DNA of 64,000 nt from contig NZ_LXWK01000017.1 of the NCBI RefSeq assembly GCF_001669775.1, positions 62,001-126,000 on the forward strand. Direction: 5' to 3'. Source of the DNA: Rheinheimera sp. SA_1 (GTDB lineage Bacteria > Pseudomonadota > Gammaproteobacteria > Enterobacterales > Alteromonadaceae). Under the pieces are notes generated by a model that did not search any database, was not told the DNA's origin, and saw only the letters and a list, made by a program, of their open reading frames with translations. Shown one piece after another: positions 56,191 through 64,000 of the stretch. Within the stretch, counting starts at the first letter, position 1. Each line of letters opens with the position of its first letter. The position numbers and the translations under genes were made by a program.

Positions 56191-57129
56191 TTAATCTGCT
56201 AACACCCGCGCACCAGCTGTATCCAAGGTACAAATATGGGTCATTGCATCCTGATTTTTTTCATAATGTTCGCGAAAATAATCCGCCGCAAATTGCGTTT
56301 GTTGGTCGTTCTGACAAACCGCAAACAACGTCGGCCCGGCACCGGAAATACCAACATGACCAATACCTGCCGCCATTAATGCTGCGCGAATGGGCGTCAG
56401 CTCCGGAATTAGCGGCAACCTTGCAGGTTCTGCCACTAAATCCTGCAACGCGGCAAAAGCTTCGGTTTCATCCTGGCAATACAAAGCGCTGACAAACCGC
56501 GACAACATATTGGCAAAACGGATGCTGTGCTTCAGGCTCAGCTCTTTTGGCATCACTTCCCGCGCCGCTTTGGTCGACAGCACAGTGCCCGGATAACACA
56601 GCACTACTTGCCAGTGGGCAAACCATGGCAAAGGCCGACACAGCAGCGGACTTTCCGGCAGCATCAGCTGTAAACCACCGTACAAAGATGGCGCGACATT
56701 GTCGTAATGCACCGCGCCACTGACGCCACCTTCACAAACAGCGGTCAGTTGCAGCAGCTCAAAATCCGATAACGGTTTACCGAAATAGTCATTAAAGGCA
56801 AAACAAGCCACCACAATAGAGCAGGCGCTGGAACCTAATCCACTGCCAACCGGCAGATGCTTTTTCAGGTGCAACTTTAATCGTGGCAAAGTCTTACCGA
56901 CCTTTTGCTCAAAGGCGTAAAAGCACTTGATCACCAGATTGTCGGTGACATCACCCGGCAACTGATGCACATAACGTCCTGAAAGCTTAAGCGTTAATTC
57001 AGCCGCTTCAGCTTCGATCACCAGCTCATCCCCCAATAACTCACCATTTTTTGGCGCAAAAGCAGCGCCCAGTAAGTCAAACCCAACCGAAAAATTGCCG
57101 GTTGAAGCTGGTGCAAAATACGACTTCAT
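56191..57129 (-). CDS. thrB: homoserine kinase
   Basis: A 312-residue GHMP kinase that phosphorylates homoserine. It carries STGNFSVGFDLLGAAF at the start (residues 9-24), the ATP loop LPVGSGLGSSACS (about 90-102) and the C-terminal GHVGISGAGPTLFAV. It starts two bases after the thrA stop, so translation is coupled. Confidence 0.97.
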   Translation of the reverse strand: MKSYFAPASTGNFSVGFDLLGAAFAPKNGELLGDELVIEAEAAELTLKLSGRYVHQLPGDVTDNLVIKCFYAFEQKVGKTLPRLKLHLKKHLPVGSGLGSSACSIVVACFAFNDYFGKPLSDFELLQLTAVCEGGVSGAVHYDNVAPSLYGGLQLMLPESPLLCRPLPWFAHWQVVLCYPGTVLSTKAAREVMPKELSLKHSIRFANMLSRFVSALYCQDETEAFAALQDLVAEPARLPLIPELTPIRAALMAAGIGHVGISGAGPTLFAVCQNDQQTQFAADYFREHYEKNQDAMTHICTLDTAGARVLAD

Positions 57130-57131
57130 CG

Positions 57132-59597
57132 TTACATCTCCTGCTGCCAGCCAAGGGTCCGCATCACATCACCAAAGACCCCAGCCGCCGTCACCGCAGC
57201 ACCGGCGCCATAACCACGCAGCACAAACGGAATTGGCTGGTAATACCGGGTGTGAATGGCCAGCGCATTTTCGCCGTCTTTGACTTTGGCGAGCGGATGG
57301 TTGCTATCTAATGCCTTAACCGACACCTTACACTTGCCTTGGTTAATTTCGCCGATATAGCGCAGCACCTTGCCTTGCGCCTCCGCTGCCGCCACTTTGT
57401 CGGCAAACCAGCTGTCTAGCTCTGGTAGCTGTTGCATAAAGTCGCTGACGTTGCTGCCTGGAGCAAAATCTGCCGGTAGTACCGATTCCACCGTCACATC
57501 GGTTAAATCCAGCTGCATACCGGCTTCACGGGCTAAAATCAATAACTTACGCGCCACATCCATGCCAGATAAATCATCACGTGGATCAGGTTCAGTAAAG
57601 CCCAACGCCTTAGCTTTGGCCGTCACATCGGACAGTTTAACGCCCTGCTCCAGCTCGCCAAACATATAGGACAATGAACCTGACAAAATTCCTTCAAATG
57701 CCATAAGCTCGTCACCGGCGTTCAGCAACCCCTGTAGCGTATCGATGACCGGCAATCCAGCACCTACGGTGGTTTCGTACAGGAAACGGCGGCGGTTTTT
57801 CTGCGCCACGCTGCGAAGCTCGCGGTAATACTCCAGGCTCGCGGTATTGGCTTTTTTGTTAGGCGTGACCACGTGAAAACCAGCGGCTAAGAAGTTGGCG
57901 TATTGCATCGCCACCGGCTCGGCACTGGTGCAATCAATCAGCACCGGGTTGGTTAAATGATGATCCTGTACAAACTGTGTCAGCGCGGCCAGACTAAACT
58001 GGGCTTTTTGATCGGTAATGCGCTGCTGCCAGTTGCTTAAATCGATACCCTGCCCATCCAATAACAAAGCTTTGGAATTGGCGATACCGTACACCGTCAG
58101 CCGCACATTACGTTGCTTTAAGAACTGCTGCTGGCGTTGGAACTGCGCCAGTAATTCGCTGCCAACCACACCACAACCGACCAGAAACACGTCGATACTC
58201 GGTACATGGCTGAAAAAGTTTTCATGGCATACCTTCACCGCATTACGACAGGCTTTTTGTTCCACCACTGCAGAAATAGAACGCTCAGAAGAATCCTGCG
58301 CAATGGCCACCACATTGACCCGAGCCTGTGATAACGAAGCAAAAAACTTCGCTGCTACACCCCGGTGCTGGCGCATGCCATCGCCGACCAGACTGACAAT
58401 TGCCATATCCGACTGAATGGATAACGGCCGTAACAACTTACCTTGCAATTCCAGTTCAAACTCGGTTTCCAGCGCTTGTTTCGCCACGCCTAAATCAAGT
58501 TGCGCCACACAAAAGCTAATGCTGAATTCACTGGAGGATTGAGTAATTAAACTGACTGACACCTGCTCGCGCGCCATGGTGGCAAAGACGCGGGAAGCCA
58601 TCCCTACCACGCCTTTTAGGCCAGGGCCCGATACGGTGATCAGCGCCAGATGTTCCAGGCTGGAAATGCCTTTCACCAGTGAATCGCCATTGTTATTGGC
58701 ATCGATGCAGGTGCCTGGCGCCGCCGGGTTTAAGGTGTTTTTAATATAACAAGGAATTTGGTAACGCGCTAACGGGCCAATGGTCTTTGGATGCAGCACT
58801 TTGGCGCCAAAATACGACAGCTCCATTGCTTCGTCGTAGGACAAGTGGTCGATCAGCTGCGCCTGTTTCACCTGCCGCGGATCTGCGCTGTACACGCCAT
58901 CAACATCGGTCCAGATCTCACAAACACTGGCGCGCAGACTGGCAGCGACTATGGCTGCTGAATAATCCGAGCCATTGCGTCCAAGCAGGCATAATTCACC
59001 TTTGGCGTTGCTGGAAACAAAACCCGCCATCACAAACACTTGTACCTGCTGCGGTGCGGCACTAATCGCGGCTGCAAGTGCCACCTCTGACGCGGCAACA
59101 TCTGCCACTGCGTTTAAAAAGTCGCCCTGACTTTTCACGCACTGTACTGAATCCAGCGCTGCCGTCTGAATATGCAAACCTTGCAGCAGTCCGGTCATCA
59201 GCGCGACACTAAATTGCTCGCCTAAACCGAGGATCCTGGCTTTGATGTGATCCGGACAATATTGTAGTAAAGCAACACCCTGTAACTGGGCCGAAAGTGT
59301 TGCATATTGTGCTTCACGCACCTGCGTTAAAGTGTTATTGGCCGCTTCTGACAACTGCGCCTGCGCTTGTTGCTGCAGGCCAGATAACCGTTGTTGCCAT
59401 TGTTGTAACACCGGCAGATAGTCGGTGCCCAAAAATGCCAGGTCAGTCAGTTCCACCAACATATTGGTGACACCCTGGGGTGCCGACAGTACCAGCGCAA
59501 TAGGTTCTGCGCTAAGTTGTTGTTTTACAATGCCAGCAACTTCCAAAAATCGTTCAACTGACGCTAACGACGAACCACCAAACTTCAGCACCTTCAT
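57132..59597 (-). CDS. thrA: bifunctional aspartokinase I / homoserine dehydrogenase I
   Basis: An 821-residue fusion. The aspartokinase part (residues 1-295) starts [17 protein letters not shown] and has [15 protein letters not shown] and the [11 protein letters not shown] loop. Two ACT-type regulatory domains span about 310-460 ([41 protein letters not shown]). The homoserine dehydrogenase part follows ([58 protein letters not shown]). It catalyses the first and third steps toward threonine and is feedback-regulated in relatives. A threonine leader attenuator precedes it. Confidence 0.97.
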   Translation of the reverse strand: MKVLKFGGSSLASVERFLEVAGIVKQQLSAEPIALVLSAPQGVTNMLVELTDLAFLGTDYLPVLQQWQQRLSGLQQQAQAQLSEAANNTLTQVREAQYATLSAQLQGVALLQYCPDHIKARILGLGEQFSVALMTGLLQGLHIQTAALDSVQCVKSQGDFLNAVADVAASEVALAAAISAAPQQVQVFVMAGFVSSNAKGELCLLGRNGSDYSAAIVAASLRASVCEIWTDVDGVYSADPRQVKQAQLIDHLSYDEAMELSYFGAKVLHPKTIGPLARYQIPCYIKNTLNPAAPGTCIDANNNGDSLVKGISSLEHLALITVSGPGLKGVVGMASRVFATMAREQVSVSLITQSSSEFSISFCVAQLDLGVAKQALETEFELELQGKLLRPLSIQSDMAIVSLVGDGMRQHRGVAAKFFASLSQARVNVVAIAQDSSERSISAVVEQKACRNAVKVCHENFFSHVPSIDVFLVGCGVVGSELLAQFQRQQQFLKQRNVRLTVYGIANSKALLLDGQGIDLSNWQQRITDQKAQFSLAALTQFVQDHHLTNPVLIDCTSAEPVAMQYANFLAAGFHVVTPNKKANTASLEYYRELRSVAQKNRRRFLYETTVGAGLPVIDTLQGLLNAGDELMAFEGILSGSLSYMFGELEQGVKLSDVTAKAKALGFTEPDPRDDLSGMDVARKLLILAREAGMQLDLTDVTVESVLPADFAPGSNVSDFMQQLPELDSWFADKVAAAEAQGKVLRYIGEINQGKCKVSVKALDSNHPLAKVKDGENALAIHTRYYQPIPFVLRGYGAGAAVTAAGVFGDVMRTLGWQQEM

Positions 59598-59620
59598 GTG
59601 TTTTCTCCTTTAAGAAACGC

Positions 59621-59656
59621 AAAAGGCCCGTGACTGGTGAGGTCACGGGCCTTTTT
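59621..59656 (-). terminator. thr operon attenuator
   Basis: AAGGCCCGTGAC and GTCACGGGCCTT arms form a 12-bp stem around an 8-base loop, with T4 after it on the minus strand. It lies between the thr leader peptide gene and thrA, where the attenuation hairpin is expected. Confidence 0.9.
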
Positions 59657-59679
59657 CAAGACAATACGCCGCCGACCTC

Positions 59680-59739
59680 CTACCCCGCAGGGTTGGTGGT
59701 AATAATCGTGGTGGTTGTATTGTTATTTTTATATTTCAT
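59680..59739 (-). CDS. thrL: thr operon leader peptide, 19 aa
   Basis: A 19-codon ORF on the minus strand reads MKYKNNNTTTTIITTNPAG, with six Thr and two Ile codons in a row of eight. Ribosome stalling there when charged tRNA-Thr or tRNA-Ile is scarce would stop the attenuator hairpin from forming. An in-frame ATG nine bases further upstream (59748) would add MSV. Its stop lies 24 bp before the attenuator stem. Confidence 0.92.
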   Translation of the reverse strand: MKYKNNNTTTTIITTNPAG

Positions 59740-59888
59740 GACGCTCATATGCTCAAAGTTTTAGACGTCTGTCAATCTAAATGCATAGAAATAATTGTTT
59801 TTTTGTCGTTAAACCAACACTTTTTGCCGTTGAACGACAAATATTCCAGTTTTGGTCGCACTGAAGGTGAACAAATAACCTTCGGCTC

Positions 59889-60860
59889 TTAGTTCACTTT
59901 CTTCTGATATTCGGTCTCACCAGCCAGATAACTGCAGACCCGATTACGGCCAGCACGCTTGGCGTTGTAAAGCGCCATATCGGCACAGCGGATCACATCA
60001 TCATGCAACAGGTGTTGTTTTGGCAGCAATTCAGCCACCCCCATGCTGATACTGGCGCGAATGGTTTGTTGGTTAAACAACATCGGATATTCGGCTACCG
60101 CCTGACAAATCCGTTCCGCCACTTCTACCGCACCATCCAGACCGGTATCGGGCAGAATAATGCCAAACTCTTCACCACCGTAACGGCCGAACAAATCAGA
60201 ATCACGCAGTAAACTGCTGATAAAAGATGCCAGTTGGATCAACACAAAATCACCACCCAAATGGCCATATTTGTCGTTTAGATCTTTGAATTTATCCAGA
60301 TCAAACAAAATCAGCGACAAAGGATGGTGATAACGCTGCGCCCGATGAATTTCCTGCTTCAGTTGCTCTTCCCAATACCGACGATTCAGCACCTTGGTCA
60401 AGCCGTCCTGACGGTTCGCTTTTTCAAGCTCAATCAGCGTTTTACTTAAATGCTGCTGATACACAAAAGCATCGGTAGCATCTTCAATCAAAATGCAAAT
60501 GAGTGGCTGTTCAGACTGCTCAGAATTTAACGGTAACATGCTGCAGTTTTGCGCCATATATTGGCTGCTGCTGGTGATGGGTCTTAGATGCGGTAACTTA
60601 AAAATATACTGCCGTTGCTCCCAGCTGCTAAAAGCCGGAGTGTTTAAATCCAGCACGCTCATCAGCTTCCGCTTCAGCCAGGCTTCCGGCAAATCGGCAA
60701 ATACTGTAAATAACGATTTGCCCTGCACTTCGGACAACTGCAATGAAGCGTGACGTTCGACAAAAGCGTTTAGATAATGGATCTGATATTCGTCGTCGAC
60801 CACTATCACACCGCTATTGAGTTGCGCCAGGATCGGACTGCTTAACCAGGCATGCGACAT
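59889..60860 (-). CDS. PAS-GGDEF diguanylate cyclase
   Basis: A 323-residue soluble cyclase. A PAS-like domain occupies about residues 10-140 (GVIVVDDEYQIHYLNAFVE). A GGDEF domain follows (DGLTKVLNRRYWEEQL, FDLDKFKDLNDKYGHLGGD) with an active GGEEF signature and an inhibitory RxxD site five residues before it (RDSDLFGRYGGEEF), so product feedback is likely. The ATG at 60860 shares its A with the upstream gene's stop codon (TGATG), so it is coupled to the CheC-like gene. It probably makes c-di-GMP in response to the regulator encoded first in the operon. Confidence 0.93.
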   Translation of the reverse strand: MSHAWLSSPILAQLNSGVIVVDDEYQIHYLNAFVERHASLQLSEVQGKSLFTVFADLPEAWLKRKLMSVLDLNTPAFSSWEQRQYIFKLPHLRPITSSSQYMAQNCSMLPLNSEQSEQPLICILIEDATDAFVYQQHLSKTLIELEKANRQDGLTKVLNRRYWEEQLKQEIHRAQRYHHPLSLILFDLDKFKDLNDKYGHLGGDFVLIQLASFISSLLRDSDLFGRYGGEEFGIILPDTGLDGAVEVAERICQAVAEYPMLFNQQTIRASISMGVAELLPKQHLLHDDVIRCADMALYNAKRAGRNRVCSYLAGETEYQKKVN

Positions 60861-61474
60861 CAATAATCTTCCAGGATCCGATCAAGAATACGTTGGATAT
60901 TGGTAACGGCTTCACCTGGGATCAGCAAAATCATGTCGCAATTAAAGGAGTGATCAACCAGTTGATAACTGATGTCAACTTTCAGCGCATGTTCCCAGTG
61001 AAACGAGGTACTGCGCAATAAACTCGACAAATCGCCTTTCACCGAAGACAACACCCGTGGCGCGCTGTAAGACAGGCTATTTTCGATTTGATCGGCTAAA
61101 CCGTTTAAGAAGGTGGTAGTTAGAATAGAACTGATATCGGTCAACATTTCAATTTCAGAAACATCGCCCACTTCATAACCAAGTAAGGCTGAGATCTTAT
61201 GGGCGTTTTCCATCTGATATAGCACTATGGCTTCGCCACGCACACCTTCATTGCCGAAAAAACCCTGGCTGACCAGTGCGGCTTCGGTATCCTGATAGCG
61301 GTTTTCAAATTCAGCAGGGATATGGCTGGCGCCAACTAAGGCGATCGAGGGTACTTGCAAATGCACAAAAGTATTGAGAAACCGGGCAAGTTTGTCACTG
61401 GCAAGTCCCATCGCCACATTGATGATTTCCTGCAGACAATCGCGTTGTTCTTCGCTGAATCCGAAAGTACTCAT
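60860..61474 (-). CDS. CheC-like chemotaxis phosphatase/adaptor
   Basis: A 204-residue CheC/CheX-fold protein. The first helix pair carries an intact active-site pattern, LQEIINVAMGLASDKLA (E-x-x-N). The second pseudo-repeat reads DISSILTTTFLNGLADQI, where the expected Glu and Asn are Asp and Ser, so that site is probably dead. CheC proteins dephosphorylate CheY-type receivers; the neighbouring single-domain receiver is the obvious partner. It overlaps the receiver gene by four bases (ATGA) and the cyclase gene by one base. Confidence 0.82.
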   Translation of the reverse strand: MSTFGFSEEQRDCLQEIINVAMGLASDKLARFLNTFVHLQVPSIALVGASHIPAEFENRYQDTEAALVSQGFFGNEGVRGEAIVLYQMENAHKISALLGYEVGDVSEIEMLTDISSILTTTFLNGLADQIENSLSYSAPRVLSSVKGDLSSLLRSTSFHWEHALKVDISYQLVDHSFNCDMILLIPGEAVTNIQRILDRILEDY

Positions 61475-61836
61475 ATCAATCCATACTGTTTTAAAATACT
61501 GTGCAGCTTGTCTTCATTGACCGGCTTATGAATAAAAGCTAAAGCGCCGAGTTCCATCACCCGCTTTTTCATCTCAGGTTGGATATCAGCAGAAATGACA
61601 ATGACAAAACAGTCGATACTTTCGGCTTTGATTGCTTCCAGCACACCAATACCATCAAGCTCTGGCATGGTTAAATCGAGAAAAACCAGCCCAATTTCCT
61701 GTGCACGTAGAATAGCAAGTGCTTCTAAACCGTTACCGGCAGTCTGAAATTCAGCGTCAAAAGATTCAGGTAAACTCTTGCGCACTTGTTTACGCGCCAA
61801 CAACGAGTCATCACAAATAAGCACTGGCAAAGCCAT
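61471..61836 (-). CDS. single-domain response regulator
   Basis: A 121-residue stand-alone CheY-like receiver: LICDDSLLARKQV (acidic pocket), phospho-Asp in LVFLDLTMPELDG (about 53), Ser in VIVISADIQ and Lys in FIHKPVNED. It has no output domain and therefore acts through partners: presumably the CheC-like protein (dephosphorylation) and perhaps the cyclase. The ATG at 61836 follows GAGG by ten bases; a TTG five codons earlier is less likely. It is divergent from a membrane histidine kinase gene, its probable phosphodonor. Confidence 0.92.
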   Translation of the reverse strand: MALPVLICDDSLLARKQVRKSLPESFDAEFQTAGNGLEALAILRAQEIGLVFLDLTMPELDGIGVLEAIKAESIDCFVIVISADIQPEMKKRVMELGALAFIHKPVNEDKLHSILKQYGLI

Positions 61837-62159
61837 TAGGTACAGCCTCAATTAATTCTAATTATTCTGCGAAGTTACGGGCAAAATATAACCAGTAACC
61901 CTAGCTAATGCAACAGATACCCACAAATTGCCATACCAAATTTGCGGTTATTAACAAGCTTGCTTTAATTTTCAGCAAACCTGAAATTCAGCTATAGTTG
62001 CAACTGGAAAATGGCTTGAAACAACAACTTGCATCATGCTAAATCCAGAATCTTACAAATACCGGAACTAAATCTGACATTTCTATTTTAATTGTTGTTT
62101 TTTTTAGCTAATTTTACAGCACCGGATGGATATCCAAAGCTGAAATCACAGGTAGTCAG
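61837..62159. other. AT-rich divergent promoter region, no gene seen
   Basis: The 323 bp between the receiver operon and the histidine kinase gene are AT-rich, with a T-run at 62098-62104. No convincing ORF, tRNA, riboswitch or palindrome was recognised. Promoters for both directions must lie here. Confidence 0.6.
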
Positions 62160-63902
62160 ATGCAGCAAAAAAGTTTATCAAGGAAACTGCTGACCAAAGT
62201 GTTGTCAGTTTATTTCGTTTTAACCTTCGTGGTGACCCTGGGGCAGATTGTTGCTGAGTACTTTAATACCAAAAACCATATCAACGGCGAACTGGCAACG
62301 CTGCAACAAACGATCTCTGGCAGCTTGACCAGAGCCATCTGGGAGCTGAACACCACACAGGCGTTGATCATTGCCGATGGCTTGCTGGCGATCCCATCTA
62401 TCGAAGGCATTATCGTGCGTGATGACAGCGGTGCTGTGATTACCCAGTTAGGTCAATATATCGATATCAGCGAGCGCTACAGCAATCAACTGGTGAAAGA
62501 AGGTGTGCGCCTGACCGAGCAAAAATCGGGCTTGTTTGGTTATACCTTTCCGCTGATTTTTGAATTTTCCGGCCGCGCCACCCAGGTTGGCGATGTGACG
62601 TTATTTTCCAGCCGCACTATCGTACTGGATCGGATTAAAATCGGCATCTACTTCCTGATCGGTAATGCCCTACTTAAAACTACCTTTTTAATTATTCTGT
62701 TTCTGATCGCCTTCCGTCGACAACTGACCTTGCCGCTGGCTGAATTAACCCAACAAATTGAAGAGCTTGAGCTGGATAATCTCGATGGCGCCAAAGTTGA
62801 AATTCAGCATGGGGATACCAACGAACTCAGCGTGATGGCGGATGCCTTTAACCGTTTAATTGCCAGGGTACAGGATTACAAAGGTCAGCTGGAAAACACC
62901 CAAAAACAACTACTGCAATCGAATGAAAAACTGGATCAACACAATCTGATTCTGGAGCAGGAAGTTGCCCGTAAAACCTCTGGCCTTAGCCAGGCAATGA
63001 TGGATTTACAACAGCAAAAACAAGAGCTTGAAGTCAAGCAGCAAGCACTTCGCGAAGAAATAGAACGCCGTCGTCACACCGAAGAAGCCTTGCGCGGTAA
63101 ACAAACCGAACTAGAAAAACTGGTCACCGACTTACGTCAGGCACAAGACCGGTTAGTACAATCAGAAAAAATGGCCGCATTAGGTGGTTTAGTCGCAGGT
63201 ATTACCCATGAAGTGAATACACCGGTTGGCATTGGCGTGACTGCGACCAGTTTCCTTGCCGAAAAACTATCGGCACTGGAACATGCGTATCATGAAAAAA
63301 GCTTATCACCCAAGGCGCTGGAACATTTTATTGAAGAAGCCAAACAAGGTACTGAGTTACTGAACACCAATTTGATCCGCGCATCTGAGCTGATTGCCAG
63401 CTTTAAACAAATTGCCGTTGATCAAACCAGCGAAGCGATAAGAACCATCCAACTCGCTGATTATCTGAATGAAATCATTCGTAGTTTGCAGCCACATTTC
63501 AAAAAAACCAAACACCATATTGAGGTGAATTGCCCGGAAAACCTGATCCTCAGCTGTCCGGCCGGTGCCATTTCTCAGATTTTCACCAACCTGCTGATGA
63601 ATTCCTTGATCCACGGTTTTGAAGATATGACCGAAGGTAATATCAACATCACCGTGGTTGATGAAGGCAATGTGGTAGACATCAATTATGCCGACAACGG
63701 CAAAGGTTTAACGCCGGAACAACTGGAAAAATTGTTCCATCCGTTTTTCACCACTAAACGTGATCAGGGCGGCAGCGGTCTTGGCACCCATATCACCTAC
63801 AACCTGGTGCGCCAAACGCTGGCCGGCAGCATTCAGGTAAAAAGCGAACCTGGCCATGGTCTGGCTTACCACATTCGCTTTCCGAAGGTGTTGAAGCGCT
63901 AG
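62160..63902 (+). CDS. membrane sensor histidine kinase with HAMP and coiled coil
   Basis: A 580-residue kinase. A helix lies near residues 13-33, a periplasmic sensor of about 130 residues follows, a second helix lies near 163-187, HAMP runs to about 240, then a long Gln/Glu-rich coiled coil (about 240-340). The phospho-acceptor box is ITHEVNTPVGIGVTA (about 350) and the HATPase shows TNLLMNSLIHGFEDM and DNGKGLTPEQ with GGSGLGTHI. The HEVNTPVG box is the HisKA variant common in kinases paired with stand-alone receivers. It is divergent from the receiver/CheC/cyclase operon and likely feeds it. Confidence 0.9.
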   Translation: MQQKSLSRKLLTKVLSVYFVLTFVVTLGQIVAEYFNTKNHINGELATLQQTISGSLTRAIWELNTTQALIIADGLLAIPSIEGIIVRDDSGAVITQLGQYIDISERYSNQLVKEGVRLTEQKSGLFGYTFPLIFEFSGRATQVGDVTLFSSRTIVLDRIKIGIYFLIGNALLKTTFLIILFLIAFRRQLTLPLAELTQQIEELELDNLDGAKVEIQHGDTNELSVMADAFNRLIARVQDYKGQLENTQKQLLQSNEKLDQHNLILEQEVARKTSGLSQAMMDLQQQKQELEVKQQALREEIERRRHTEEALRGKQTELEKLVTDLRQAQDRLVQSEKMAALGGLVAGITHEVNTPVGIGVTATSFLAEKLSALEHAYHEKSLSPKALEHFIEEAKQGTELLNTNLIRASELIASFKQIAVDQTSEAIRTIQLADYLNEIIRSLQPHFKKTKHHIEVNCPENLILSCPAGAISQIFTNLLMNSLIHGFEDMTEGNINITVVDEGNVVDINYADNGKGLTPEQLEKLFHPFFTTKRDQGGSGLGTHITYNLVRQTLAGSIQVKSEPGHGLAYHIRFPKVLKR

Positions 63903-64000
63903 CCATGCTCTAAAACAAGGATGGCCACTGGCACGTTGCTGCAACATTGAACAGCTGAGTTGTTGGTGGCCATGAAGCTGTTGTGCCGCATCGGGTAATC

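Noticed and set aside
63921-63973. ATGGCCAC / GTGGCCAT inverted repeat after the last kinase gene
   Set aside because: The 8-bp arms are separated by 37 bases and lack a T-run; this is not convincing as a terminator or mobile element end.

Overview
The window reads as chromosomal DNA of a free-living Gram-negative gammaproteobacterium of the Alteromonadales/Chromatiales type, most like Rheinheimera, Alishewanella or Arsukibacterium (inference from gene content and protein character; no search was run). Supporting signs are the xerD-dsbC-recJ-prfB-lysS block with a divergent fldB, the divergent trmN6/srmB pair, talB-pgi, DUF3718, DUF3545 and TorF-type proteins, and abundant two-component and c-di-GMP signalling.

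Layout. 1-6.2 kb: a DUF2804 protein, a CreA-like lipoprotein, then an ABC ATPase and a giant ABC-2 permease/M1 aminopeptidase fusion. 6.4-19.2 kb: a self-contained regulated exporter. It has a sigma-54 response regulator, its histidine kinase, a sigma-54 promoter with two tandem palindromes upstream, a membrane-fusion protein, a LolD/MacB-type ATPase, a 41-residue one-helix ORF and three tandem duplicated-FtsX permeases. The 3' side ends in a broken metallo-hydrolase gene. 19.9-27.1 kb: iron uptake (2OG-Fe(II) hydroxylase, TonB receptor with a Fur-like palindrome) and a torF-like/MCP/periplasmic-binding-protein cluster.

27.2-31.0 kb: an AT-rich genomic islet carrying SIR2, HerA and a KTSC protein. 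It is bounded by a 31-bp direct repeat (30/31 identical) that duplicates the last codons of lysS. The original lysS end and its terminator appear to lie on the far (left) side, 3.6 kb away. This is the most interesting region of the window: a known type of anti-phage module (SIR2-HerA) inserted at the end of lysS, with a small protein of a family named after the LysRS C-terminus.

31.0-40.0 kb: lysS, prfB (with the programmed +1 frameshift), an extra histidine kinase, recJ, dsbC, xerD and divergent fldB. 40.0-49.0 kb: a c-di-GMP-I riboswitch ahead of a DUF3718 gene, a YcaQ-like glycosylase, trmN6, srmB, a DUF5916 outer-membrane protein, gsk and yaaA. 49.0-54.8 kb: a response regulator with TPR-like repeats, talB-pgi behind a HexR-like palindrome, a DUF3545 gene and ung. 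54.8-59.8 kb: thrLABC with a threonine/isoleucine leader attenuator. 59.9-63.9 kb: a coupled response regulator/CheC-like/diguanylate cyclase operon, divergent from a membrane histidine kinase.

Two copies of a long perfect hairpin sharing the arm GGGGTCAGAGTCAATT lie in convergent gaps 24 kb apart, and a separate pair of covarying tandem hairpins sits beside the islet. No rRNA, tRNA, CRISPR array, integrase or intact transposase gene was seen.
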